Assembly (NCBI GenBank): GCA_023424965.1
Contig: JAFADI010000100.1
Location: forward strand, 16,001-80,000
Direction: 5' to 3'
DNA: 64,000 nt
Source: Bacillota bacterium
GTDB lineage: Bacteria; Bacillota; Clostridia; Acetivibrionales; JAFADI01
Part shown: positions 49,583-58,522 of the stretch, piece by piece
Position numbering within the stretch: position 1 is the first letter of the stretch
How the letters are laid out: each line of letters starts with the position of its first letter
The notes under the pieces: generated by a model
Seen by the model: only the letters and a program-made list of their open reading frames with translations
Told to the model about the DNA's origin: nothing
Databases searched by the model: none
Made by a program: the position numbers and the translations under genes

Positions 49583-52285
49583 GTGGCTGCACAATCAGAT
49601 CAACGGCCAAACCCGGACGATATTCTGGAAGACATCCGTGACGAACATCAAAACAGGAAAGGCAGGCTAAAAATATTTTTCGGGTATGCCGCCGGCGTGG
49701 GCAAGACTTATGCCATGCTGGACGATGCGCAGGAACGGTTTCGATGCGGTGTTGATGTTCTGGTGGGCTATGTGGAGCCCCACACACGCCCGGAGACCAT
49801 GCAGCTTTTGCATGGTCTTCCTGCTTTGCCGCCCAAAAGCATTACTTATAAAAATATCACATTAAAAGAATTTGACCTGGATGCGGCACTGGAAAGAAAG
49901 CCGGAGTTAATACTTGTGGATGAGCTTGCTCATTCAAACGCACAAGGGGTGCGCAATAAAAAACGCTACCAGGATATTGAGGAATTGTTGAATGCAGGCA
50001 TCGACGTATACACAACCGTCAATGTGCAGCATATTGAAAGCCTTAACGATGTGGTACAGAATATCACAAAAATCACTGTGCGTGAGACCGTTCCCGACTA
50101 TATCTTCGACCATGCCGACAGAGTGAAGCTCATTGATATTGAGCCCGAAGAGCTGTTGAGGCGCTTTGAGGAAGGAAAGATTTATAGTCCCGAGCGGGTT
50201 AATACGGCCAAAAACAACTTTTTTACGAGAGAAAACCTCCGGCTGCTGCGCGAGATTGCCATGCGAAAAGCCGCAGACCGGATCAGCCACGACAATCAAA
50301 GCGAACGGCGTCTATCCGAAAAGATGGCAAACATTAAGCTTCTCGCCTCCATTGGCCCCTCTCCCTCCTCCGCAAGATGCATCCGCTGGGCGGCAAGAAC
50401 GGCGGAGGCCTTTCATGCGCCATGGGTGGCGCTCTATGTACAGGACATGGAAAGCGAGCATTTATCGGAGCAAGAAAACAAAACCATCCGGATGAATATG
50501 GATCTGGCCGAAAAGCTGGGTGCAGAAATCGTTACCTTAAGCGGCTATGATATCGCCGCCGCTGTTGCTGAATACGCAAAGCTTTCGGGGATCACCAATA
50601 TTGTGGTGGGGAAAAGCCGGAACAAAAAAACACTTAAAAATCTGTTCGAGCCGGATTTTGAAGATAAACTGATCTCCCTCATACCGAGCATTGAGGTACA
50701 CATTATTCCCGGCAATGCTCCAGTTCGTCCATATAAAAAGCGTACGCGGACCCTTTGGAATAAAAACTTCATTTTTTCCTGGCAGGACACGTTGAAAACC
50801 GTGGGGCTTTTAGCCGCCACCACGTTGATTTCCTTTGGGATGCAGGCACTTGAAATCAGTGACCAGAATATAATTATGGCATATATTTTGTCGGTATTGC
50901 TGGTTTCAAGGATCACGGCAGGATATGCCTACGGAATTGCAGCTTCTATCTTGAGCGTGCTCATATTTAACTTCTTTTTCACTTCCCCCTACTTTACCTT
51001 TGTGGCTTCAGCAGGGTATCCTATTACCTTTGCCATCATGCTGTTTGTGGCTTTGATCACAAGTACGCTTACCATCCGTATTAAATCCCAGGTAAAGCTT
51101 GCCGTGGAACGGGAACGGCGCACAGAGGTATTATATGAAATCAACAAAAACCTTCTTGCCACCAGAGGAATGGAAAATATCATTGCCCTGACAAATAAAT
51201 ATATCGTCAAGCTGTTTGAGCGCTCCACCGTTTTTTATACGGAAGACCCTGCCCAGGGAGCAAATTGCAACCTGCTGCAGTCACCGGAGGAAGCAGATGC
51301 CTCCTTCCTCGGTCTGGAGGACGAAAGAGCAGTCGCCCGCTGGGTATTTGCCAATCAAAAACCCGCAGGGGCCGGAACGGATACCTTAATGGGCGCAGGC
51401 GCATATTATTTGCCTGTTGTCTCACAGGGCAGGGTTCTGGGGGTATTGGGGCTTTCCTGCGCCAAAAGCCTGCTGGATCATGGTCACCGCATTTTCCTCC
51501 GCATGATCGTCTCCCAGGTGGCAATGGCGCTGGAACGCCAGCACCTGTCGGATGAGCAGCGCCGGATCCTGGTGGAATCGGAGAAGGAAAAAATGAGGAG
51601 CAATCTCCTAAGAGCCATTTCCCATGACCTCCGCACCCCCTTGACCGGAATCCTGGGCGCCAGCTCCGCTATTCTGGAAAATGAAAAATCCTTTGATAAA
51701 CCAACCCGTGATCGATTGGTTATCAATATCAAAGAGGATTCTCAATGGCTCATACGCATGGTGGAAAATCTCCTTTCCGTAACACGTATCAGTGATGGCA
51801 CCATGAATGTTACCAAAACGCCGGAGGCCGCCGAGGAAATAGTGGCGGAAGCCATCCGCCGAATCCGCAAAAGGTTTCCGGAGCGCAATATCTCCGTGAA
51901 AGTACCAGATGAGCTTTTGATGGTTCCCATGGACGGAACCTTGATTGTACAGGTCCTGATCAACCTGCTGGAAAATGCGGTGAAGCATTCCTCAGCGAAT
52001 TCCCCCATTGAGGTGGAAGTAAGAAAAGCGGGAAAAGCGGCGGTTTTTGAGGTGCTTGATTATGGAGAAGGGATTGCCGACCAGGATCTCCCTTATATAT
52101 TCGACGGTTATTTTTCAGGTAAAAAGCGTAGTCCGGATTCATCCAGAGGGATGGGCATCGGTTTGTCTATCTGCAAATCGATAATAAGGGCACATAATGG
52201 TAATCTGGAAGCAGCTAACCGTAAAGCAGGCGGCGCAGTATTTCGATTTACTCTGCCGCTGGAAGGAAGTGAAAATAATGGATAA
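49583..52285 (+). CDS. kdpD: Sensor histidine kinase KdpD (full length)
   Basis: Membrane kinase that controls kdp expression in response to low K+ or osmotic stress, 900 aa. Residues ~25-235 are the KdpD domain (FGYAAGVGKTYAML; VDELAHSNAQGVRNKKRYQDIEELL). ~250-370 is Usp-like (LASIGPSPSSARCIRWAARTAEAFHAPWVALYV). Four membrane helices lie at ~400-500, then GAF, HisKA (LLRAISHDLRTPLTGILGASS, ~675) and HATPase (INLLENAVKHSSAN; LDYGEGIADQD; GMGIGLSICKSI). The start is a GTG behind AAGGTGGTG. The Usp region resembles the c-di-AMP-binding part of Firmicute KdpD, which is an inference. Overlaps kdpE by 8 bp. Confidence 0.95.
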   Translation: MAAQSDQRPNPDDILEDIRDEHQNRKGRLKIFFGYAAGVGKTYAMLDDAQERFRCGVDVLVGYVEPHTRPETMQLLHGLPALPPKSITYKNITLKEFDLDAALERKPELILVDELAHSNAQGVRNKKRYQDIEELLNAGIDVYTTVNVQHIESLNDVVQNITKITVRETVPDYIFDHADRVKLIDIEPEELLRRFEEGKIYSPERVNTAKNNFFTRENLRLLREIAMRKAADRISHDNQSERRLSEKMANIKLLASIGPSPSSARCIRWAARTAEAFHAPWVALYVQDMESEHLSEQENKTIRMNMDLAEKLGAEIVTLSGYDIAAAVAEYAKLSGITNIVVGKSRNKKTLKNLFEPDFEDKLISLIPSIEVHIIPGNAPVRPYKKRTRTLWNKNFIFSWQDTLKTVGLLAATTLISFGMQALEISDQNIIMAYILSVLLVSRITAGYAYGIAASILSVLIFNFFFTSPYFTFVASAGYPITFAIMLFVALITSTLTIRIKSQVKLAVERERRTEVLYEINKNLLATRGMENIIALTNKYIVKLFERSTVFYTEDPAQGANCNLLQSPEEADASFLGLEDERAVARWVFANQKPAGAGTDTLMGAGAYYLPVVSQGRVLGVLGLSCAKSLLDHGHRIFLRMIVSQVAMALERQHLSDEQRRILVESEKEKMRSNLLRAISHDLRTPLTGILGASSAILENEKSFDKPTRDRLVINIKEDSQWLIRMVENLLSVTRISDGTMNVTKTPEAAEEIVAEAIRRIRKRFPERNISVKVPDELLMVPMDGTLIVQVLINLLENAVKHSSANSPIEVEVRKAGKAAVFEVLDYGEGIADQDLPYIFDGYFSGKKRSPDSSRGMGIGLSICKSIIRAHNGNLEAANRKAGGAVFRFTLPLEGSENNG

Positions 52286-52976
52286 CAGGCTACTTTTTCT
52301 GATTGTGGAGGATGATGAAACCATATGCAGCTTTATCTCCGCTATATTAACATCAAACGGGTATGACATCATAAAAGCTGCAAAAGGAAGGGAAGCTGTT
52401 GCTATGACGGCTTCCCATTGTCCCGACCTGATTTTGCTCGACCTGGGACTGCCGGATATCGATGGTATGGAAGTCCTTAAAACCATCCGGCAGTGGACTG
52501 GAATTCCCGTTGTTGTGGTATCCGCCCGTGGCCATGAGCGTGAAAAAGTGGAAGCTCTCGATTCAGGTGCGGATGATTATGTTACAAAGCCCTTCGGAAC
52601 AGCGGAGCTGCTGGCCCGCATCAGGGCTACCCTTCGCCGCAGTCAAAAAAACTTGGGCTATCCCGATCCAGGGCAGGTATCGGTAGGCGATCTTGAAATC
52701 AATTACGAAAAGAGACTTGTAAAGCTTGCAGGAAAGGAAATTCATCTTACCCCCATCGAGTACAGGCTTATCGTGCTGCTTTCCAAATATGCGGGCAAGG
52801 TGCTGACTCATGATTTTATCATAAAAGAAATATGGGGGCCATATACCAACGAAATTCAGGCGCTGCGCGTCAACATGGCAAATATACGGAGGAAACTGGA
52901 GGAAAATCCTGCCGAGCCTAAATATATCGTAACCGAAGTAGGCGTCGGATACCGTATGGTTGAGGAATTGCTTTAA
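52278..52976 (+). CDS. kdpE: Response regulator KdpE (OmpR family)
   Basis: Activator of the kdp operon, 232 aa. Receiver residues 1-120 have FLIVEDDETIC, Asp in LILLDLGLPDIDGMEVL (~55), and Lys in DDYVTKPFGTAELLAR. The C-terminal winged helix has VKLAGKEIHLTPIEYRLIVLLSKYAGKVLTHDFI and ALRVNMANIRRKLEENP. The frame opens 81 bp upstream inside kdpD, but the ATG at 52278 with GGAAGGAAG gives the normal N-terminus. Overlaps kdpD by 8 bp. Last gene of kdpFABCDE. Confidence 0.95.
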   Translation: MDNRLLFLIVEDDETICSFISAILTSNGYDIIKAAKGREAVAMTASHCPDLILLDLGLPDIDGMEVLKTIRQWTGIPVVVVSARGHEREKVEALDSGADDYVTKPFGTAELLARIRATLRRSQKNLGYPDPGQVSVGDLEINYEKRLVKLAGKEIHLTPIEYRLIVLLSKYAGKVLTHDFIIKEIWGPYTNEIQALRVNMANIRRKLEENPAEPKYIVTEVGVGYRMVEELL

Positions 52977-53019
52977 ATGATTTCCATACCACTGAAATAG
53001 TGGCTGGCTTTTGCGGTAG

Positions 53020-53076
53020 GCTGTGCTCATATCCATTAATTTTCATCTTGTTAAATTCCTAAAATTATGGTACACT
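53020..53076 (+). repeat. Direct repeat copy B, containing the putative trk promoter
   Basis: Same two words as 43497-43553 with the same 41-bp offset (GCTGTGCTCATATCCAT and AAAATTATGGTACACT). TTGTTA (53048-53053), 17 bp and TACACT (53071-53076) within it could be the trkA promoter. Confidence 0.55.
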
Positions 53077-53099
53077 TTTGGAAATTTAACAGCGTGGGA

Positions 53100-53190
53100 T
53101 TACGGTTGGACGAATTTTATATTCGCTTTCAAGAGTAGTTAAGGCTTCTGGGGTGGGAAGCTCGTTTGTTGCGGGCTTCCCACCCTTTTT
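53100..53190 (+). promoter_or_regulatory. Leader RNA element, copy 2 (upstream of trkAH), with terminator
   Basis: CGGTTGGAC (53103-53111), hairpin CGAAT-TTTAT-ATTCG (53111-53125), CTTTCAAGA (53126-53134), variable stretch, CTGGGGTGGGAAGC opening the terminator (stem GGGTGGGAAGC 53151-53161 and GCTTCCCACCC 53175-53185, then T5). Nearly identical to the element before oadA and similar to the one before the CaCA antiporter. The trkA start follows 20 bp behind the terminator. Confidence 0.8.
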
Positions 53191-53210
53191 ATGCAGGAAA
53201 GGAAATCGAC

Positions 53211-54590
53211 ATGAAAATAATAATCATTGGTGACGGCAAGGTTGGCTACAGCCTGGCCGAAAATTTATCGAAGGAAAACAATGACGTTACAATTATCGAT
53301 AAGAATTCGGAGGCGTTGAAAAAAGCCAGCGAAAATCTGGATGTCATGTGCATCAGGGGCAACGGTGTAAGTACAAAAATACTGCTGGAGGCCGGAGTGA
53401 AAGAAGCAGACCTTCTTATTGCCGCCACCACCAGTGATGAGATGAATATGGTATGCTGCCTTACGGCCAAAAAGCTGGGAGTAGCTCATACCATTGCCAG
53501 AATCAGAGATCCGGAATATGCCAATGAACTTTCCCTGCTGAAAGCAGATCTTGGTCTGGATATGGTAATCAATCCTGAGCAGGCAGCTGCCAGTGAAATC
53601 GCACGCTTGCTCCGATTCCCTCCCGCCGCCAATGTGGAGGCCTTTGCTAAAGGAAGAGTCGAGATGGTGGAAATAAAGGTAACCGGAAACATTTCCATTG
53701 TGGGTATGAAATTGAAGAATATCGCAAACAGGTTTTCATCTTCCATCCTGATTGGAGCAGTGATCCGAGAGGGCGAAATTATGATCCCCAACGGGGAGTT
53801 TGAAATTAGAGAAAACGATACAATCTATATCGTGGGACCACCTTTAAGGGTATTTGATTTTTGCAAAAGGATTGGCATATGTATCCAAAAGGTTAAAAAT
53901 GTTATGATCCTGGGAGGAGGCAGAATCGCCTACTACCTGGCAAAATACATGGAGGAGGCGGAAATAAAGGCTAAAATAATAGAAATGGACAGGGAAAGGT
54001 GCATCGAACTGACCGAACTGCTTCCCGGCACGCTGATCATTTGTGGTGACGGGTCCGACGATACGTTGCTGCATTCGGAAAATCTATGCGACATGGGAGC
54101 TTTCGTGTCCGTTACAGGCAGGGATGAAGACAACCTCATCTCTGCTTTGCTGGCCAAGCAGTGCGGAGTCCAGAAAGTCGTGGCAAAAATCAATAGAATC
54201 AATCATTTTTCCGTAATAAACAACATGGGGATTGACAGCCTGGTAAGCCCCAAGGTCATAACTGCCAACCATATTTTAAGGTATGTCCGGGGGTTGAAAA
54301 ATGCATTGGGAAATGCCGTAAATACGCTTTACAAAATTATCGGAGACCAGGTAGAAGCCCTTGAATTCACCGCTGGCAGCACCACAGGGTTTCTAAACAC
54401 ACCGCTCAAAGATCTCAAGCTGGTGGAAGGCGTACTGGTGGCTGTCATTGTCCGAAAAAACGATGTTATTATCCCTCATGGGAAGGACATGATCAAGCCG
54501 GGCGATAGTGTCATCCTCATTGCAAAGGATAAAAGAATTTCAGACTTAAATGATATCATTGCCTCCGGGGGTACGGCGCATGAACTTTAG
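53211..54590 (+). CDS. trkA: Trk potassium uptake regulatory subunit TrkA
   Basis: Cytoplasmic NAD(H)-binding gating ring subunit of the Trk K+ channel, 459 aa. It has two RCK repeats: MKIIIIGDGKVGYSLAENL with IDKNSEALKKASENLDVMCIRGNG, and NVMILGGGRIAYYLAKYM with LIICGDGSDDTLLHSENL. Each is followed by a TrkA_C domain (ISIVGMKLKNIANRF... IPNGEFEIRENDTIYIVG). The ATG at 53211, after GGAAAGGAAATC, is preferred to an in-frame start inside the leader terminator. It overlaps trkH by 11 bp. Expression is expected to depend on the leader at 53100-53190. Confidence 0.95.
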   Translation: MKIIIIGDGKVGYSLAENLSKENNDVTIIDKNSEALKKASENLDVMCIRGNGVSTKILLEAGVKEADLLIAATTSDEMNMVCCLTAKKLGVAHTIARIRDPEYANELSLLKADLGLDMVINPEQAAASEIARLLRFPPAANVEAFAKGRVEMVEIKVTGNISIVGMKLKNIANRFSSSILIGAVIREGEIMIPNGEFEIRENDTIYIVGPPLRVFDFCKRIGICIQKVKNVMILGGGRIAYYLAKYMEEAEIKAKIIEMDRERCIELTELLPGTLIICGDGSDDTLLHSENLCDMGAFVSVTGRDEDNLISALLAKQCGVQKVVAKINRINHFSVINNMGIDSLVSPKVITANHILRYVRGLKNALGNAVNTLYKIIGDQVEALEFTAGSTTGFLNTPLKDLKLVEGVLVAVIVRKNDVIIPHGKDMIKPGDSVILIAKDKRISDLNDIIASGGTAHEL

Positions 54591-56031
54591 AATGATATTG
54601 AAAAGCCTGGGAATTGTCCTATTCATCGAAGCGGGATGTATGGTGCCTTCCCTGCTGGTATCTTTGATTTATGGACAGGAAGACACGAAAGCCTTTCTCA
54701 TCTCCATATTGGTATTGATACCGGTAGGGCTGGGAATGCGTCGTATTAAAACTGTGACAACCAACATTTATGCGCGGGACGGTTTTGCCATCGTCGCTTT
54801 GGGGTGGCTGCTGGTGTCGGTCTTTGGAGCGCTGCCTTTCATCTTGAGTGGAGCTATCCCGTCCGTGATGGATGCACTGTTTGAGTCGGTATCAGGCTTC
54901 AGCACCACCGGGGCAAGCATATTAAATAATATTGAGGCATTACCCAAGGGCATTTTATTCTGGAGAAGCTTTACCCACTGGATGGGCGGCATGGGCGTTC
55001 TGATTTTAATGCTCGCCGTATTGCCATCGGTGAAGGCCAATACACTTCATATTATGAAAGCGGAAAGTACCGGTCCCTCTCCTGGAAAGTTTGTTCCGAA
55101 AATAGGGCAGGTAGCCAAAATTTTATATCTCATTTATGTTACTCTTACCGCTGTAGAAGTTATTTTGCTGCTGGCAGGAGGAATGTCACTGTATGACTCC
55201 CTGATCCATGCCTTCGGGACAGCCGCCACAGGAGGCTTTTCCAACAAAAATGCAAGTGTTGCTGCATTTAACAGCGCTTATATCGATATTATCATCACCA
55301 TTTTCATGCTGCTGTTCGGGGTGAATTTCAGTCTATATTATGCTATATTCAAGGGCAATATACGGTCTATCCTGCGGGATGAGGAATTACGTTTTTATAT
55401 AGGAACAATTGCGGCCGCCATTCTGTTGATTACGCTGAATATAAATGGGAAGGCATTTCATTCTTTAGGTGAAACAGTGCGATACTCTGCCTTTCAAGTC
55501 ACTTCCATTATCACTACGACCGGTTATGCCACAGCGGATTTTAACCTGTGGCCGGTGTTCAGCCAGTGTGTGCTGCTTATGCTGATGTTTATCGGTGCCA
55601 GTGCCGGCTCTACAGGGGGAGGAATCAAATGTCTCCGCGTGATATTGCTCTTTAAGGTCATCAAACGGGAAATCATAAAAATTGTTCATCCCAGGTCGGT
55701 ACACACCGTCAAAATCAACGGGAGAGTGGTAGATGAGGAAACACTGTCGGGAATCATGGCCTTTTTCTTTCTTTATATTTTTATTTCTGTCGCATCGGTA
55801 CTGATCATATCACTGAACGGCAAGGACCTGGTTTCCTCCACAACGGCAGTCATTGCATCCGTCGGAAATATTGGTCCGGGCCTGGGAATTGTCGGTCCTA
55901 TGGGAAATTATGCCGACTTCTCTCCGATAAGTAAGGCGGTTCTTTCTCTTTGCATGATTGTCGGAAGACTGGAGATATACCCTCTGCTACTGCTTTGCAC
56001 CCCCACCTTCTGGAAACGGGTCAACATATGA
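54580..56031 (+). CDS. trkH: Trk potassium uptake channel subunit TrkH
   Basis: K+-conducting membrane subunit, 483 aa, ~10 helices and four pore loops. Filter motifs are SVSGFSTTGASIL (~107), GTAATGGFSNKNASV (~220), TSIITTTGYATADF (~317) and ASVGNIGPGLGIVG (~435). The frame opens 30 bp upstream, but the ATG at 54580 gives the canonical start and overlaps the trkA end by 11 bp. Works with TrkA. Differs from Kdp in being lower affinity and ion-gradient-driven. Confidence 0.94.
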   Translation: MNFRMILKSLGIVLFIEAGCMVPSLLVSLIYGQEDTKAFLISILVLIPVGLGMRRIKTVTTNIYARDGFAIVALGWLLVSVFGALPFILSGAIPSVMDALFESVSGFSTTGASILNNIEALPKGILFWRSFTHWMGGMGVLILMLAVLPSVKANTLHIMKAESTGPSPGKFVPKIGQVAKILYLIYVTLTAVEVILLLAGGMSLYDSLIHAFGTAATGGFSNKNASVAAFNSAYIDIIITIFMLLFGVNFSLYYAIFKGNIRSILRDEELRFYIGTIAAAILLITLNINGKAFHSLGETVRYSAFQVTSIITTTGYATADFNLWPVFSQCVLLMLMFIGASAGSTGGGIKCLRVILLFKVIKREIIKIVHPRSVHTVKINGRVVDEETLSGIMAFFFLYIFISVASVLIISLNGKDLVSSTTAVIASVGNIGPGLGIVGPMGNYADFSPISKAVLSLCMIVGRLEIYPLLLLCTPTFWKRVNI

Positions 56032-56070
56032 AAAGAGCAATGTTAGAATCCCAATCAGACGCTATTTTTC

Positions 56071-56100
56071 TTGCGGACCGTCCAGAGATTGTGTTATAAT
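56071..56100 (+). promoter_or_regulatory. Promoter of the oxaloacetate decarboxylase leader
   Basis: TTGCGG (56071-56076), an 18-bp spacer and TATAAT (56095-56100). Start of transcription would be near 56107, just before the leader element. Confidence 0.65.
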
Positions 56101-56124
56101 ATTGACAATTGAATTTTTGTTTTC

Positions 56125-56212
56125 TTACGGTTGGGCGAATTTGATATTCGCTTTCAAGATGATTCGACTTCTGGGGTGGGAAGCTCATTATTTGTGAGCT
56201 CTCGCCCTTTTT
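56125..56212 (+). promoter_or_regulatory. Leader RNA element, copy 3 (upstream of oadA), with terminator
   Basis: CGGTTGGGC (56128-56136), hairpin CGAAT-TTGAT-ATTCG (56136-56150), CTTTCAAGA (56151-56159), CTGGGGTGGGAAGCTC (56171-56186) opening the terminator whose 3' arm is GAGCTCTCGCCC (56196-56207) followed by T5. Compared with the trk copy the hairpin stem is kept while its loop differs, and the terminator arms differ in a compensating way. The oadA start lies 67 bp downstream. Confidence 0.8.
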
Positions 56213-56279
56213 ATATGCATTTTTTTACGCGTATAAAAAATATTCACAAAACAAACTCAAAGTGAGGAGATGATCTGAT

Positions 56280-57656
56280 ATGAAAATCAATATTACGGAA
56301 ACGGTTCTGCGGGATGCCAATCAATCCCTTATCGCTACCAGGATGCCTTTCTCCGATTTTGAAGACATCCTTGAGACCCTGGACAGGGCCGGCTATTACT
56401 CCCTTGAGTGCTGGGGAGGCGCCACCTTCGACTCCTGTCTCCGGTATCTCAAAGAGGATCCCTGGGAAAGGCTCAAAAAAATCAAAGCCAGGGTAAAGAA
56501 CACCCCCCTGCAAATGCTGCTGAGAGGTCAGAACATCCTTGGCTACAAGCATTATCCCGACGATGTGGTGAGAAAATTTGTCGCACACGCCGTTGACGGC
56601 GGGATGGATATTTTCAGGATATTCGACGCCTTGAATGACTTCAGGAATATCGAGGTGGCTGTGGATGAAACCTTAAAACAAAAGGCTCACGCCCAGGGCT
56701 GCATCTGCTATACCACCAGCCCCATCCACAACCTCGAAAATTATGCAAGGATGGGCAAGCAGTTGGAAAGCATGGGCGTCACTTCCCTGTGCATTAAGGA
56801 CATGGCCGGAATCATGGGACCCCAGGAGGCCTATGACCTGGTGAAAACCCTCAAGGAATCCGTAAAGCTGCCGGTATTCCTGCACACCCATTCCACCACG
56901 GGCCTGGGTCCCATCACCTATATGAAGGCCATCGAAGCGGGCTGTGACGGCATCGACTGCGCCATCTCCTCCTTCGCCGGCGGCACCTCCCAGCCCCCCA
57001 CGGAAACATTGAATTATGCATTAAAGCAGGCGGGTCATGAAACGGGTTTGAACGATAAAGTATTAAAGGATATCAATGATTTCTTTAAGCCTTTGAAAGC
57101 AAAATATATCTCTTCAGGGCTTATGGACGCTTTTGTCATGGGAACGGAAACAGATGCGCTGGTATACCAGGTACCCGGCGGCATGCTCTCCAACCTGATC
57201 GCACAGTTGAAGGCACAGAATGCCGTTGGCAGGCTGGAGGAGGTTCTGGCGGAAACTCCCCGGGTGAGAAAGAATCTGGGGTACCCCCCGCTGGTCACTC
57301 CCATGAGCCAGATGGTCGGCGTCCAGGCAGCTGCCAACGTCCTTGCGGGAGAAAGGTACAAAAACGTGTCCAAAGAAGTCAAAGCCTATCTCCGGGGGGA
57401 ATACGGCCATGCACCGGGAGAAATTGACAAAGCCCTGCTTCAAAAGGTGCTGGGTGAAGAAAAGCCGGTTGCGGGAAGGTTTGCCGACACCCTTGAACCG
57501 GAATTCGAGAAAGCAAAGGCCCAATTGAAAAATGGGACAATGAGTGAAGAGGATGTCCTTTCCTATATCCTTTTCCCCCAGATTGCAGAAAAGTTTTTCG
57601 AAGAAAGAGAAGAGCACAAGGTGGTAAAGGTTTCCTACTCCATCGTCCAAAAGTAA
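56280..57656 (+). CDS. oadA: Oxaloacetate decarboxylase alpha subunit, carboxyltransferase part (OadA)
   Basis: Transfers the carboxyl group of oxaloacetate (or a related oxo acid) to enzyme-bound biotin, 458 aa. The DRE-TIM-like barrel shows ITETVLRDANQSLIATRM, LECWGGATFDSCLRYL, DALNDFRNIEVAV, CIKDMAGIMGP and the metal site HTHSTTGLGPITYM. SQPPTETLNYAL and the PYC_OADA domain region follow. The biotin domain is not fused but encoded separately at 58127-58510. GAGGAGATG precedes the ATG. The context (gamma, biotin carrier, Na+-pumping beta) points to the Na+-translocating enzyme; pyruvate carboxylase subunit B is the alternative. Confidence 0.92.
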   Translation: MKINITETVLRDANQSLIATRMPFSDFEDILETLDRAGYYSLECWGGATFDSCLRYLKEDPWERLKKIKARVKNTPLQMLLRGQNILGYKHYPDDVVRKFVAHAVDGGMDIFRIFDALNDFRNIEVAVDETLKQKAHAQGCICYTTSPIHNLENYARMGKQLESMGVTSLCIKDMAGIMGPQEAYDLVKTLKESVKLPVFLHTHSTTGLGPITYMKAIEAGCDGIDCAISSFAGGTSQPPTETLNYALKQAGHETGLNDKVLKDINDFFKPLKAKYISSGLMDAFVMGTETDALVYQVPGGMLSNLIAQLKAQNAVGRLEEVLAETPRVRKNLGYPPLVTPMSQMVGVQAAANVLAGERYKNVSKEVKAYLRGEYGHAPGEIDKALLQKVLGEEKPVAGRFADTLEPEFEKAKAQLKNGTMSEEDVLSYILFPQIAEKFFEEREEHKVVKVSYSIVQK

Positions 57657-57668
57657 AGGAGGGTATGT

Positions 57669-58016
57669 ATGACGATATTTGATAGCCTATCCGTATCCCT
57701 GTTCTGTATAGCGACGGTATTTGTGGTACTCTCCTGTGTGTTTGCACTGGTAAAGATATTGTCGAAGGTTCTAGGCCGGATAGGTCCTAAAAACGCCGGG
57801 ATTTTAACTGCCGCAAAGCAAGAAGCCGGTACTCCCGCTGCTGTAACCATTGGCGGTCCGGGTGCGGACGGCGGTTCGACGGGAGAACTGAAGCTTATTG
57901 ACGTGGATGAAAAGACAGCCGCCATGATCATGGCCATTGTGAGTCACGAGTCCCGTATCCCTTTGTCGGAGCTTTCTTTCAAATCCATCCGGGCTCTGGA
58001 TGACACCCGGATTTGA
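57669..58016 (+). CDS. oadG: Sodium-pump decarboxylase gamma subunit (OadG)
   Basis: Small single-span subunit, 115 aa, that anchors and assembles the decarboxylase. The N-terminal helix LSVSLFCIATVFVVLSCVFALVKIL is followed by a Gly/Ala/Pro-rich linker (~40-70), and a C-terminal helix DEKTAAMIMAIVSHESRIPLSELSFKSIRAL typical of the gamma family. AAAGGAGGGTATGT precedes the ATG. It is 12 bp behind oadA. Confidence 0.88.
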   Translation: MTIFDSLSVSLFCIATVFVVLSCVFALVKILSKVLGRIGPKNAGILTAAKQEAGTPAAVTIGGPGADGGSTGELKLIDVDEKTAAMIMAIVSHESRIPLSELSFKSIRALDDTRI

Positions 58017-58126
58017 TACCGCACCGGTGAGGGATGCTTTCAGCTCTTTTATTGGTCCTGCAAAGCATAGTTTATAAAAAAAATTATTCAGCAATCCATT
58101 ACAGTGAATGATATGGGGGTTTTTCA

Positions 58127-58510
58127 ATGAAATACGTTGTAACGATCAACAATAAAAATTATGAGGTGGAGGTGGAAAAAGGGCAGGCCAGCATCGTAAA
58201 GACGACGGAAGCTGCCGCGCCAAAGGCCGCAGCGCCTTCCCAGGCATCCCTTCCTCCACCGGCAGCCCCCTCCGCAACAACTGCAACAACCGCGGAGGGC
58301 AGCCGGATAACGGCGCCGATGCCCGGAACCATCATCGACGTCAAGGTAAATACCGGGGACAGGGTCAAAAAAGGGGATGTCCTATTCATCCTCGAAGCTA
58401 TGAAAATGGAGAATGAAATCACAGCACCCATCGATGGTGCCATTACACAAATTCTTGCCGCCAGGGGTGCCTCCGTATCCACCGGAGATATCCTTGCCGT
58501 CATTCGATAG
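58127..58510 (+). CDS. Biotin carboxyl carrier subunit of the decarboxylase
   Basis: Biotinylated carrier that shuttles CO2 from the alpha to the beta subunit, 127 aa. N-terminal strands MKYVVTINNKNYEVEVEKG lead to an Ala/Pro-rich flexible linker (~26-58). The biotinyl domain has APMPGTIIDVKVNTGDRVKKGDVLFILEAMKMENEI; Lys93 in EAMKMEN is the biotinylation site. It lies between gamma and beta after a 110-bp gap with a GGGGG near the start. Family layout resembles the carrier of methylmalonyl-CoA or glutaconyl-CoA decarboxylase (MmdC/GcdC). Confidence 0.92.
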   Translation: MKYVVTINNKNYEVEVEKGQASIVKTTEAAAPKAAAPSQASLPPPAAPSATTATTAEGSRITAPMPGTIIDVKVNTGDRVKKGDVLFILEAMKMENEITAPIDGAITQILAARGASVSTGDILAVIR

Positions 58511-58522
58511 AGAGGTGATGGG

